This document shows positions 42,286 through 57,755 of a stretch of 64,000 bases of DNA, one piece after another (position 1 is the first letter of the stretch; each line of letters starts with the position of its first letter). Both the position numbers and the translations under genes were made by a program. Below the pieces are notes generated by a model. The model was not told where the DNA came from, made no database searches, and saw only the letters and a program-made list of their open reading frames with translations. This DNA comes from Liquidambar formosana (taxonomy: Eukaryota; Streptophyta; Magnoliopsida; Saxifragales; Altingiaceae). The DNA lies in assembly GCA_039720395.1 (NCBI GenBank), contig CM077831.1:32709067-32773066 (forward strand), written 5' to 3'.

Positions 42286-43965
42286 CTTTGGTATTATAAA
42301 AATAATAATTGAAAGCACGCATGGGTGTCAACTGTAAGCTTGACTCCATAAATTAATGATATCAAAAATAATGTTTGAACTTTACTAATTTAGTTTACAA
42401 TCGAGTTCGAACTGGCTTTTATTGAATTGATTTTCAGTCAAACTCACATAGTTAAGTTATATATTTAAAATATCAATGACTTTATCGATGTGAGTAGTAC
42501 TTACTCAAGCTTGGCTCTATAAATTAATTAACAAACTCGAAAGTAGGATTAATTTGAGGCTATTTCATTTATCTTACACATCAAATAAGCCTTCCATCAA
42601 GGGTGATATCAAATAGCTTGGCTCATTTTACAGCTCTCGTCGTCAAGAGGGCTAGGTTTCCTAAGGTGATGGGTCTACTAGTAGTTCTAGGCTTCCCAAG
42701 CACTGCCCTAGTTAAGCATACACCCATTATTTTCCAAAGTAATACAAATAATTTCATCACATTATATTACTTCAACTGCATTAATATTTCCAATAATTAA
42801 AACAAAGATTTAAATTTCAAACATTCATTGTAGGCATATATTCAAAAGTGACTGTTAAATTCTCTGTAAGTCTAACTACTTGCTCCATCAATTGGCTTTA
42901 TTTCATCACTCTATATGCAATATATATAAGCATAAATATTAATCAGTGAAAATCAATTTTTTATTTATTTATAAATAATGGTTGGATTAATTTGGAATGC
43001 CTTCTTAAATTACCTAAAGTATGAATCACGCAAATAAGCATGTACATAAAAATAGCAAAGAAATTGACTCACCAACCAAGTGCATTGGATGGAAACAATT
43101 GAATATCCTCACATTGCTCATATTTTCATCCTTTCTCGTCTCCATGCACACTCAATTCTGCCTTCCATGAATATCAAAATCATTAGGAAGAATTAGGAAA
43201 AATTTTAACAAACACATCAATAGTGTACTCAAGCACAATTCTGATGCCCAATTGCCACAACACATGGATATTGTACCAAAATGTCAATATATTTTTACAC
43301 ACTCAATGCCTAATTGATAATAACATGGTAATTTGTTGTAGAAAATTAGAGTATTTGTGTTTTGGTCATGGTAGATTACTTAAAATTATATGGAGGATTG
43401 GGTAACTAAGAATTAGTCAAAATGTATTACCCAATTCTAATTAAATTAACCTGTTTGAGATTAATTCTTTTAATTAGTCAATCTATTATTGATACACTAA
43501 AAAATATTAAAGACTCAAAATCAATTGGAAGAGAGGAGATAAAAAGCTTTAATCAATTAATTCAATTAAAAAAAAAAAATAGAGATGGCTTACAAAGAAA
43601 GTCAGAAGGGAAAACAAAATGTTACCTAATTTCCTAAACCAAAGCAGAAAACTAAACTTTGTAATCTCCTTTCATAATTAAAGGCAGAAAATTTTTACCC
43701 TCATAAGAGGACATGCAATCAAACTAGAAAAACATAGTTAGAAAACATGGAATCCAATTAGTACAATGATCAAATTCTAAACAAAAATAATGAAAAACTC
43801 TCAATTTATCCTAAATATAACAAATTGAAATAATAATTTTACCAAGAGAAGGATCCGATTCAACAAAAAAAGACTAAGAGAAGAAACATGATGAAAGAAA
43901 AAGAGAGAAGAAGGTACCCATTCTTCGAAGATTGAAAGAGATCTAGAGAGAGAGAAGGGGGGGGG

Positions 43966-44165
43966 GAGCTAAGTTTGCTTAGCGAATGTCAAGTTGTCCT
44001 TTCTGAGCGATATGTTCGAGGGGGGAGAGAGAGAGGGAGAGAGAAGCCAGAGAGTTGAGTTTGCTTAGCGAACGTCAAGTTGTCCTTTTTGAGCGCTATA
44101 TCCGAGGTGAGAGAGAGATAAGTTCGCTTAGCGAATGTCAAGTTGTCCGAGCGACATATTCAAGA
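43966..44165 (+). repeat. Three imperfect repeats around 'GCTTAGCGAA(T/C)GTCAAGTT'
   Basis: Three copies (about 43968-44019, 44056-44106, 44122-44164) share 'AGTT(T/C)GCTTAGCGAA', 'TGTCAAGTTGTCC' and 'GAGCGxxATxT(T/C)C(G/A)AG'. GAGAGA runs separate them. The spacing is uneven (about 88 and 66 bp). Confidence 0.85.
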
Positions 44166-44730
44166 TTTCCTAGATTTTCTTTGGATATGAGAACATTTAT
44201 TTTTCTTAGGCATGCATGATGTTGTGTTGTAATTTAGTATATCCGATTTTGAGAAAATCAAATGATATATCTTACTACAATTGAGACTAAATTAAGTGGA
44301 AATGGCAAAACTTTTGAATTTAGTGAGGGGATGGTAGCAATTTTTCTAGGAAATGAATGGTAGAAATGATAATTAGAGCCTTACTAAGATTTTCTACTAT
44401 GAGTGGAAACTTGAATATCATTGTTTGCAAAAAAGAAAAGGAAAAACAAAAAGTGTGAGACCCACTTATTCTTTATAAGAGAATCAAAATCATAGAAGGA
44501 AATAAAATTTGAGAGGGGTACCCAAACTTTATTTTCTTTTTACTATACATTTAAAATTTAATTGATTTGATATTGAAAGAAAAATGAATAGATAAACCAA
44601 ATCACATGTCAAATAAATGAGATTTTAAAGTCTTAAGTTGTGACTTGTGAGTGTGTTGGTTGGAAAAATTATAATAAACTATTGAAATAAAATGACAAAT
44701 TGTTTTGGTTGGAATAATTATAAACTTTCA

Positions 44731-44793
44731 AGGGGCTGAATCAACTCAGTTGTCATTTTACCGTCAGGAAAAGGCAAAGTTGGTTCAGCCCCT
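44731..44793. repeat. 63-bp hairpin, 15-bp arms
   Basis: AGGGGCTGAATCAAC at 44731-44745 pairs with GTTGGTTCAGCCCCT at 44779-44793, one mismatch. It could be a minimal foldback element. The surrounding 'TTGGTTGGAA.AATTATAA' phrase is itself repeated just upstream. Confidence 0.65.
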
Positions 44794-45189
44794 CATCTAT
44801 CAGAAAATGACAAATCAGAAACATAAGACCTAATTTTAAGTTGATCATGAAACTTGTCAAGGTAATTGTCGTGATGGTAATTGGTAATGCCAATGCTTGA
44901 TCCCAAGACTCCAAGTGAGAGTCTTAGGATTGTAGGATATCAACCTACCAGGCTGAGGGTAGAGGGGCTCAACATACAATCACGTTCACTCCCGGTATCA
45001 TGCAAAGCATAGGTCAAAGAAATTTATATTGCAGGGGTAATGATATTTAATAATTCCATGATTAATTATCATCAGTGGAACATAGTCTCTCGACTTTGGC
45101 AGAAAGGAGGATTAAGAATAAGGGGAAGGGGTGGCGTTAATATGGCTGATCACCAACTAGGTTTATCTCAAGTACAGTTTTTCAACCAC

Positions 45190-45310
45190 CACTAATTTAC
45201 GGAGGACATTAACTGACCCAGAATGAACGACAACCTTACCCGTCTTCAAAGCAATTAACCAGCTAAAAGTTAGGATACCCAAAATGGTGAACCGAACTAG
45301 TGCCTCTTAG
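45190..45310 (+). mobile_element. Partial copy of the SINE-like family seen at 27.4 kb
   Basis: It shares GACATTAACTGAC(C/A)CAGA and GAACGA(C/T)(A/G)ACCTTA with 27510-27555. The tRNA-like head is not evident here. Confidence 0.45.
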
Positions 45311-46425
45311 GTCAACGAAGTGAAACTATCTTCATGCATAAATCAAGAAAACACACTATTCTAAGGCCCGCACCTAAAATCTCTCCTACATGAGGAAGAA
45401 AAGTACCACTAAACAACAAAGCCACAGGCAACCAGCCAACCACCTGCTATTCATGATACAATCATTTATAGTACAATGAGTCCAATCTTCTTCGGCCGTA
45501 ATGGGTCCAATTTTCTTTATGATGGGTTTGAAGCTTCAAGCTTGAGATTCTTTGGCCTAATAAAATCAAACCAACCAATTTTCATAGAACAGACCAATAG
45601 CCCTAATTGTGTTAAAAAAAAAAGGAAAAAGGGAAGCCATTTTTTTACTCTGCTAACGAAATCATGCATCTGAGCAAATCAATTGTACGCATTTGGGTGG
45701 CACAGATGGCAACCTAGTTTTTGGGTCTCAAACCAAACATGTGATAAATAAACATGTCTAGGAAATTTAATGCATCCCAAAAGAACAAAAAGCGGTCATT
45801 CATACAACCATTGAGCCATAGTATAAAAGGCCATAGCAAATACAGAGGATAGGTTCTACTAAATATAGAAAAATTAATCCGGGTGGGAAAACAACAAATC
45901 TACAGCTAAATTTGGTAGGGGTTGCAGCTATATTTGGAAGGAAAATAATAACATAATCCAAGCTTGACTTTCTGAATCCAAAACAAATTCATCCCACACC
46001 GTCCGGTGTTTCCTAGTTTTTAAAATCAACGTGAGAACATATTTCTCTAATGAGATTCACCTACCGGTAGCCAGTGGCAGACTTTCTATCATCAACAGTA
46101 CACGGAACCAGCTTAACATAATCGTAAAAATATTTCTCTAATGAAAAGGGCCTGTGAACCTAATTAGACATATTTACAACCACAAATTGACAACCTTACC
46201 AACTTTTGTCACTAACACTAATCTTTTCTCTTCCACTAGCTACAACTACCACATAACAAACAAGACCTAAGTATAGCTATTTTAAAGGACAATGAGACCC
46301 CCACCATTCCACCAATCGTATTTTCCCCAAGGTCCCATATGAGGGATGAAAAAAAAAAATTGAAAAAAATAATTTTGTAATTAAACAAAAAATAATTTTT
46401 ATTATTTTTTGCAATTTCTCTTAGT

Positions 46426-50959
<4,534 letters not shown>

Positions 50960-51844
50960 ATATCAAAGCCTCAAAATTCTCTGAGAATTTGAGGAACAAC
51001 AAAATAGAAGGGATAAAACAAGTCATATATTGATCTGTGAGCAGATAATAAGAATACAATAATAACTAATAATAAGATTTATAAATGCAATTCAAGGTAG
51101 AGAAATTTTTCATTTTAATGAGAAATCTCCAAGAGTTTTGGAAAACTTTAAGATTTCAAAAGGAAATATATTTGCCAAAAAAAAAAAAGGATTTTCAGGA
51201 AACCTAAGAGAATCCATAAGCTTCTCACTTTATTGAGAAATCTCCAAGCAATTTGGGAAGCTTTTAATTTCAAAATCAAACATATTTACAATGAAAAAAA
51301 AAATCCAAAAAGTCCACGAGAACCCATAAACAAAGTCTGATCTTTTTATGAGCAGGAAACGAGCAAATAAACAGAAAATCAATGAAATAAAATTGTAAAA
51401 CGCAATTTAAGCTCCAGAAATTTTTATTTTTTATTTTTTTCAATGAAGTTGAGATTAGATAAATCAAAAGTGAGTTTTTGCAAGAAATATTTTAGAACTA
51501 TGGAAGATTTTAAAATGCGTGTATATAATATTGCAGAAAAAGGGGCTAAATATATTTGTTTTTTAAGAAAGTAAAAAACTCAGGAGCTATGAAGGCATGA
51601 AGCTAAATAATGAACGTTGGAGAAGAACCCACCTTGGAATTCTGGAAATGTTTGGGTGCTGAAAAGAAAATCTGAGGAATGCCCAGATGGGATTTTGAAG
51701 ATCAACAGCTTTATTCAATGGAAATAATGAAGGGGTTGTTGGGAAAGAGAAGATGATGAAAAAAGGGATACAAGGTGTGAATGAGACATGGATTTTAGAG
51801 AGAGTCAAAGCTCTTTGCCAGAGACTTTCTCTCTCCTAACCCTT

Positions 51845-51880
<36 letters not shown>

Positions 51881-51890
51881 ATCAAATGTT
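50960..51890 (-). promoter_or_regulatory. CDPK 5' UTR with a leader intron
   Basis: On the minus strand an acceptor (AAATTCTCAG) lies about 30 bases before the ATG. A donor (ATTCCAAG|GTGGGT) lies at about 51633, giving a ~650-bp leader intron. The first non-coding exon starts near the pyrimidine/purine run at 51849-51879 (GA repeats on the gene strand). Confidence 0.55.
51849..51879 (+). repeat. (CT)n microsatellite at the CDPK transcription-start region
   Basis: About 15 CT repeats on the plus strand. Confidence 0.9.
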
Positions 51891-53337
51891 CTCTTTGGGA
51901 TTCAACAATGTGAAAGAAGACAGAAACAGCCCTCCTCTCCTCCTCAGTTTTCTCTCCCCAGAATATCCAAGCCAACCTCTGTTTTTTACTAATTTTTTAT
52001 TTCATTTTACAATTTTCATTTTCCTTGTCCTTTTCCTTCTTAGCCAAAAAGAAAACGTTTTAATTTTCTTTTTCCTGTTTGTGTTTGGTTTTCTGTTTTC
52101 TGCTTTCTGTTTTCGTTTGGGAGAATTAGTCTCAAACACGGATATGGGTAAAACATTTCAAACCCATTGCTCCCGGGCCTTGGCCCAATGGACCAATTGG
52201 GTGGGGTGGGATTGAGGCATAGGATTCAAATATCATATATTTAATAATATAAAAAAAAAAAAAAAGGTTATTTCTTCTCTTTTGAGACATTCGATAAAAT
52301 TTCAACCATAAAAGTATGTTTGTTACTTCACTAATTTTACTTTTTGTATTTCACTTTAGATTTTTCTCCTTTTTTTTTTTTTTTTCCTCTTTTTCCATTT
52401 GAATCCTCAGACAAACTTAATAAAGTAAATGCTGATTGATTGCTTGGGATTGCTTTTTTATTTTTAGACAGAGAAAAAAAAATTATATGATTATAAGCTT
52501 ATTGAAGAGACTGGGTTAGGTAGATAACAACTATGGATTCCCAGTAATGACCAATAACAATGGATGGCATGGAGGAAAAATCCCATATCCTTGTAAGAGA
52601 AAGAGAGAATGGAAAATTAAAAGAAAGATATAATGAAAATAAAACTGTAAAGAATACCTTAATTGGGGAAGAACTTGAGCTCTAGGTTTTGTTGATTTAA
52701 ATTTTTCGAATTTTATCTCAATTTTTCCTAAGAAATAAATAGAGGTGGAAATGTCATCGGTGGAAGTGCATGTCATAGAAAACATATCAATTTGGTGTTT
52801 TTGTTTTTTTTTTTTGGGATGAAAGGGGCACTTAGAAAACATCTTAAACTCTCTTTCTATCTAAAAACTAGGTTTTCTTAAAAAGCTGCAATTAATGACA
52901 TAATCATTGTATTGAAAATGATGAAAATGCATTGTAAATAGCGAAGGTTGCTTTGAAAAATGTGAAAATACTTGAAAAATTGTGAAAACATATTTTTTCA
53001 TGCAATGATTGAGTTAGTAATTGCAATTAGAGCACACCTTAAGAACCCCCAAAAAAAAAAAGAAAAAAAAAACTTTCTTACTTCATGTTTTTCATAATAT
53101 CTTACTTACCCTAAATGTGGGGTGTCACGGGTGACACCTTGATGTATGACCAGTGACAGCACAAGCCACCATCACACTTACCTGTACAGCCATATGGGTG
53201 GTGGGAAAAAAAAGAATAGGTGAAGAGAAATGCGAGAAAACATGGTATAAGATATGGACATGACACCTATGGTAGACAAATATATTTTATTCATATTGAA
53301 GAAATTAAAAGCATGATGTAAACAACCTCACAAAAAA

Positions 53338-53341
<4 letters not shown>

Positions 53342-53371
<30 letters not shown>
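53342..53371. repeat. (TA)n microsatellite
   Basis: About 15 TA repeats followed by TG repeats. Confidence 0.9.
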
Positions 53372-53377
<6 letters not shown>

Positions 53378-54087
53378 ATCAAATGTTATGTTGATAACTT
53401 AAAAGCCATTATGTAAAGAATCCAAACAAATATATAAGATAATATCAAAAAATAATAATTAACCAATACGTGATGTGGTACTTTTTAACGTCAAGATAGA
53501 GAAAAATGTATGACATTCATGGTTGTAGCTAATATAATCCTAACTCTTTTGTATAATCAAGTGGTAAAAAAGGATTCATATAGCTTGATCCTAGCTAATT
53601 CATGTTAAATACTTTTATTGTAATTTTAGTAGGTCCTCCACTAATATTGAATGATTAAGAAATTTTTGTATCATTAAAACTAGTTAGCTAGATTACAATT
53701 GAGGTGATCAATTGGACTAGTGTGCCTAAGCTACTTTTGAGGGGGCTATTTCCTTTTCGAAAATGGTATTATGGACAACAAGTTGATTATGAAATTTATT
53801 TAATTCATACTAAGCATAATTATATATATATATATACATCCAAATTAGTGGTCAAATTACCTTATTTTTAACGGAAGAGGGCAGACTGGAACTTGGTTAT
53901 CATGCCGACCTTGAGGAGGCAAGCTTGTTAATGCCACCTACATGAGTTATTACCATATTGTGACACTGCACTAGTCTGATGTGATTGCCTGATTGGACCA
54001 TCTCAAGTTAACGTCTACCTATAATCTTGTCACCTAATCGAAGACTTCGGATAAAATTGGAACATTAGATCACTTGATTAGAGATAA

Positions 54088-54280
54088 GTATTTGAATTAG
54101 CTTTGTCGTCTAGTAATATTAGTCATTTTTACAATAAAAGAGGTTTGAGAATATGATCGATATGTATAACTTACCGAGATGTGTATTTGAATTAGCTTTG
54201 TCGTCTAGTGATATTAGTCATCTTTACATTAAAAGAGATTAGAGAACATGATCAATATGTATAACTTTCCGAGAATACTA
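54088..54280 (+). repeat. Tandem duplication, period 95 bp, two copies
   Basis: 'GTATTTGAATTAGCTTTGTC' through 'ATATGTATAACTT(A/T)CCGAGA' occurs at 54088-54182 and 54183-54277. Copies differ at fewer than ten positions. Confidence 0.9.
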
Positions 54281-55571
54281 TTGGCCCCTTGAGAAAGTGT
54301 GGGATTGGAAACTAATCCTAATGGTTAGATATGTGCGAGGTTGACTTGTAGAAAAAATGATTAGCGTAATCTTGAAAAAAGTTGAATTCAAGATCTTTTG
54401 TTTCTTGAAGCGTGTAAGTCTCCGAAATCTTAGTGAGTGAAATAAATAAATCGGAACAATTATAAGAAATACCTATAAATGAAAGCTTTAAAAAAATAAA
54501 AGAAAAAAGCGGTAGAGTTACACCTTAGGGTTTGGGAAAATTGCAGCCGAAGTAAACAAAATGGTTCCTAGACGACACAGCGAGGTAGTGGGCCTCTCCC
54601 CCACTACCCAGTACCCACCATGCAAAGGCCAAACTTGGGACAAAGTTCCGACCAGAGAAAAAAAAAAAAATTTGGGACAAAGTCTCCCGCCGGCCTACAA
54701 GTTGAGGAATAAAATAGATGATAATCCTTTGATTTTTTTTTTTTTTTTGGGTTACAAATAATTCTTTGAAATTTCTCATGTCATGGCATGAATGTAGGCC
54801 TATGCTTTCGCTTGCGCAATTCAAGTGAACCCTTGCTGCAAGTATTGTGACCCCAAAAGGACAATTAATCCAATCAATATATATATGCTCACCAGTCACC
54901 GGTTAATTATCTTGTTTTTGTGGTGAATTAATGTTGCAAAACGGACCAAAACATTGGCCTTCGCCTCTTAATTTACAGAGTAATTGCACAAGAGCATCAG
55001 AAGGCCCTTTGAAACCTCAAAGAGGCTGTTCAAGTTTAGGCTAATAATATGCATGCGCTGAGGTTTTGCAAGCCAGCATATTACTTTAAAAATATTATAT
55101 GATTGGGAACATACATATGCTCACTCATTCCCTTCATCTTTTAGAATGTAGCTAACAAAGTTCAATTACCTCGGAACACTGTATATGCCCAGTCAAGTAT
55201 GAACCACCTAATTGGCAAAAAAAAAAAAAAAAACAGCAAATAAACTCATATAAAATGCTTTGGGAAACAAAATGGACTAATTTCAAACAATATGAAAAAC
55301 ATTTATCCATTTCGATCTCATAAAATAAAACAAAAAAATGATTTGACTATGTACCAATGTTGCAGGCTATGATCAGGCCTAGCAGTTTCATCCTTTTCAA
55401 AAGCATGTTGGCTCCTATGTCATTTTAAAATTAACAGAGTGAATAATTCTTACTAATGTCTATTATATATTTCTTATACCAAATCAAACAAAGGGTTGGT
55501 TTCAAGCTTTCTTAAAAAATAATTACAGCTTCAAGGTAAATTGAACAGAAAAATTCTGGTATTGGTAGCAA

Positions 55572-56348
55572 CTACGGCAAATCTGCTGCTTTTGGAGCTT
55601 CTCTTACAGCAGAATTCGAAGTAGCCACAACATCTGGTCCATCTATGGCTGGTTGAATCACTGTGTAGAATAGTATATTGTAAAAAATGGTGAAGATGAC
55701 CAGAGCAAAAGCTGTATATCCCAGAAAAGATCCTGAAATTTCCGGCATATCTTCTCTCAGTTGATCTCTTGTAAAATTCGGGTCTGGAGCTACAACTAAT
55801 TAAAAAATAAAATAAAAATAGAATAAGATATTTGACCCAACAAATCTAAAATAATCATTTTCAACCAAAGAAGAAAAAATGACTTCAAATTTCAAGTATT
55901 ATAATAAAACCAGCACAGCACAGCACAGCACATACATGTGTATATATATATGTACACATATTTCTAGATAGATAGAGGGACCGAGAGAGAGAATACCCTT
56001 TTTCTTAGGAGGGGTGACTTGTCTCTGGGAAAGGGAAGAGAGCTGCTGGTCAAGCTTCTTCAGTGCTTCTCGGGCCTGTTCTGGGTCAACCTCGAAATGT
56101 TGTGGATCTTTCTGTGCTGCATGAATGGAAAAAGAAAGGAATGTTCTTGCTTTATTGGGCTCATCACCACCGTCCAAAGTAACAGTAGAGCTTAGTGTTC
56201 TACGGTGGTTGAGGAGAGGGATTGGTGGTGCTGAAAATGGTGGCTTGTGGAGTGAGAGAGAGTGCTGAAGAAGCATTTGAACAGACGGGGCATTATCCAC
56301 CACAAGCACTTCAAGAAGGGCCTTTAACGATAACATTTGCAGGGACAT
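55572..56348 (-). CDS. Small putative chloroplast membrane protein, two exons, function unknown
   Basis: Exon 1 is 55997-56348 and exon 2 is 55572-55789, joined at phase 1 (AAAAAG-G|GTATTC ... TTGTAG|CT), giving 189 residues. An internal Met25 (ATG at 56276) would give 165 and a more typical Ser/Arg-rich transit peptide (MLLQHSLSLHKPPFSAPPIP), so the start is uncertain. The mature part has a soluble helix (FEVDPEQAREALKKLDQQLS then SLSQRQVTPPKKK), a conserved-looking APDPNFTRDQLREDMPEIS stretch and one clear membrane span (SFLGYTAFALVIFTIFYNIL). A short acidic/Ala tail ends in AADLP. The layout suggests a thylakoid or envelope single-span protein. I do not recognise the family by name, so no function is assigned. 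Confidence 0.75.
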
Positions 56349-56779
56349 TAAGGTCTTTGTATACTTCCTATAAAAATAATAGTGTTTGGTTACTCCGGGA
56401 TAAGTGTGACTACTCCGGATACAAATACCCCCTGAAAAAGCCTCTTAATGTGAGATAATGCGAGGGGTCTAATTCACAAAAAGAAAAAAAAGAAAAGAAA
56501 AAAAGAGGTAAATCTTATGAAATAAGTTCTAGTATTTAATATTTATTCCCTTTGAGTTGTTTTCGTTACCCACCGATCCTATGGAAATGAGATTAAGATT
56601 GAGTTGAATTGTTTTTTTTTTTTTTGTTTTTTTTTTTTTATCCCTGCTTCATCTTAAGATGTTTTTGGTTATTATTTTTTATATTAATGGAAAGAATTTG
56701 GTAAACATCACATACTAAACCTCATCTGAAATTGTCCAGATACTTTGTAACTGATTAATTTTCTGGGTGCATGTAGTCC

Positions 56780-56930
56780 TCTCGTCTCATATGCATTGGG
56801 TAATTATAAAATAAACTCCATAAGGATGGGCTTGAGGGGGAGTGATGAGAATTGAACCTAAGACCTTTTGCTTGGTAAAAGGTTTTAAGAATACTCAGTT
56901 CATCCCTCAAAGCTAACATATATCACATTA
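56780..56930 (-). mobile_element. SINE-like fragment
   Basis: On the minus strand 'AGGTCTTAGGTTCAATTCTC' matches a pol III B box. A-box-like sequence lies upstream of it (TGAGGGATGAACTGAG). No target duplication was found. Confidence 0.35.
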
Positions 56931-57008
56931 GAATGTCATATATGATTTTAAGTCTTGCAAGTTTGTTCATCTGCGTGACTCATGCACATCGAGTGATTAA
57001 ATCTATAT

Positions 57009-57275
57009 TATATCCCTCTGTTTCTAAATAAGTATCTTACTTTTCTTTTTTGGATGTTTCAAAATAATTGTCATCTTTCAAAAGTCAATGGTTATTTTTG
57101 ATTCATTTCTTAAAATACCCTTAAAAAGGTATTCTCACTTTTTCTAATACTTTACACACTTGAGGGCAAAATTGGAATTTCAAAACATATGCATTAATAT
57201 GAAAGTATTTAACAGGGTTTTCTTAAAAAACGTGTTTTTTCAAAGGGGATACTTGATTTGGAACGGAAGGAGTAT
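57009..57275. mobile_element. Stowaway-like (Tc1/mariner) MITE, ~265 bp
   Basis: The left end TATCCCTCTGTTTCTAAATA continues AGTATC. The inverted right end ACTCCTTCCGTTCCAAATCA continues AGTATCC. These are Stowaway-type CTCCCTCCGTTCC ends of about 28 bp with TA at the borders. The interior is non-coding. Confidence 0.8.
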
Positions 57276-57755
57276 TTATTTGTCCAAATCGATTCACAAA
57301 TGTCTTTCCAAATTTAAAGATATACCTACTAATTTGCTAATGAATGCTTATACATTACAACTAAGTTTGATCATCCTTATGACACCATGCACATCGAATA
57401 ATCAAATCTATCTTATATTAATTTATTATTAGATCGAAAAGTAATTAAAATAAATAAAAAATAAAAAACCAAATTCATAACAGGTTGTGCAGAGTGATCA
57501 TCTGTACTACGTTTATTGTCCAGTGAAAGAAAAAAAAAATTTCAATATTTAATTTTAATTTTCTTGCAATGAAGCCCTTGCTCTAAATGGGGCATTAATA
57601 GTTTATTATTACCAAATGTTACGCGATATTAGCCATTTAAGTACGGCCCAGGGGAGGGTCCAAACGAGCGTTTAACCTTATTTTAGGACAAAAGAAAGAA
57701 GAAAAAGCAAAAACAGAAAGAGAGAGAAAGTGGAGAGATAGAGAGATACAGAGAA

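Larger units (their letters stand above)
42286..46425. other. Intergenic with small repeats; no gene recognised
   Basis: AT-rich. It contains a triplicated motif at 43966-44165, a small hairpin at 44731-44793 and a partial copy of the 27.4-kb SINE family at about 45190-45310. Short frames (for example 42603-42800, 43422-43637, 45476-45673) have no protein-like signal. Confidence 0.55.
51891..55571. other. Intergenic; no gene recognised
   Basis: AT-rich. It contains a (TA)n run at 53342-53371, a perfect palindromic word GGTGTCAC-GG-GTGACACC at about 53118-53135 and a two-copy tandem repeat at 54088-54280. Frames here (for example 51886-52215, 54525-54899) lack protein-like features. Confidence 0.55.
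56349..57755. other. Spacer with SINE and Stowaway remnants; SEC62 promoter at its end
   Basis: It contains a minus-strand SINE-like segment at about 56780-56930 and a Stowaway MITE at 57009-57275. The last ~150 bp hold a site-II-like CGGCCCA (about 57645) and an AGAGAG-rich leader just before the SEC62 start. Confidence 0.5.
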
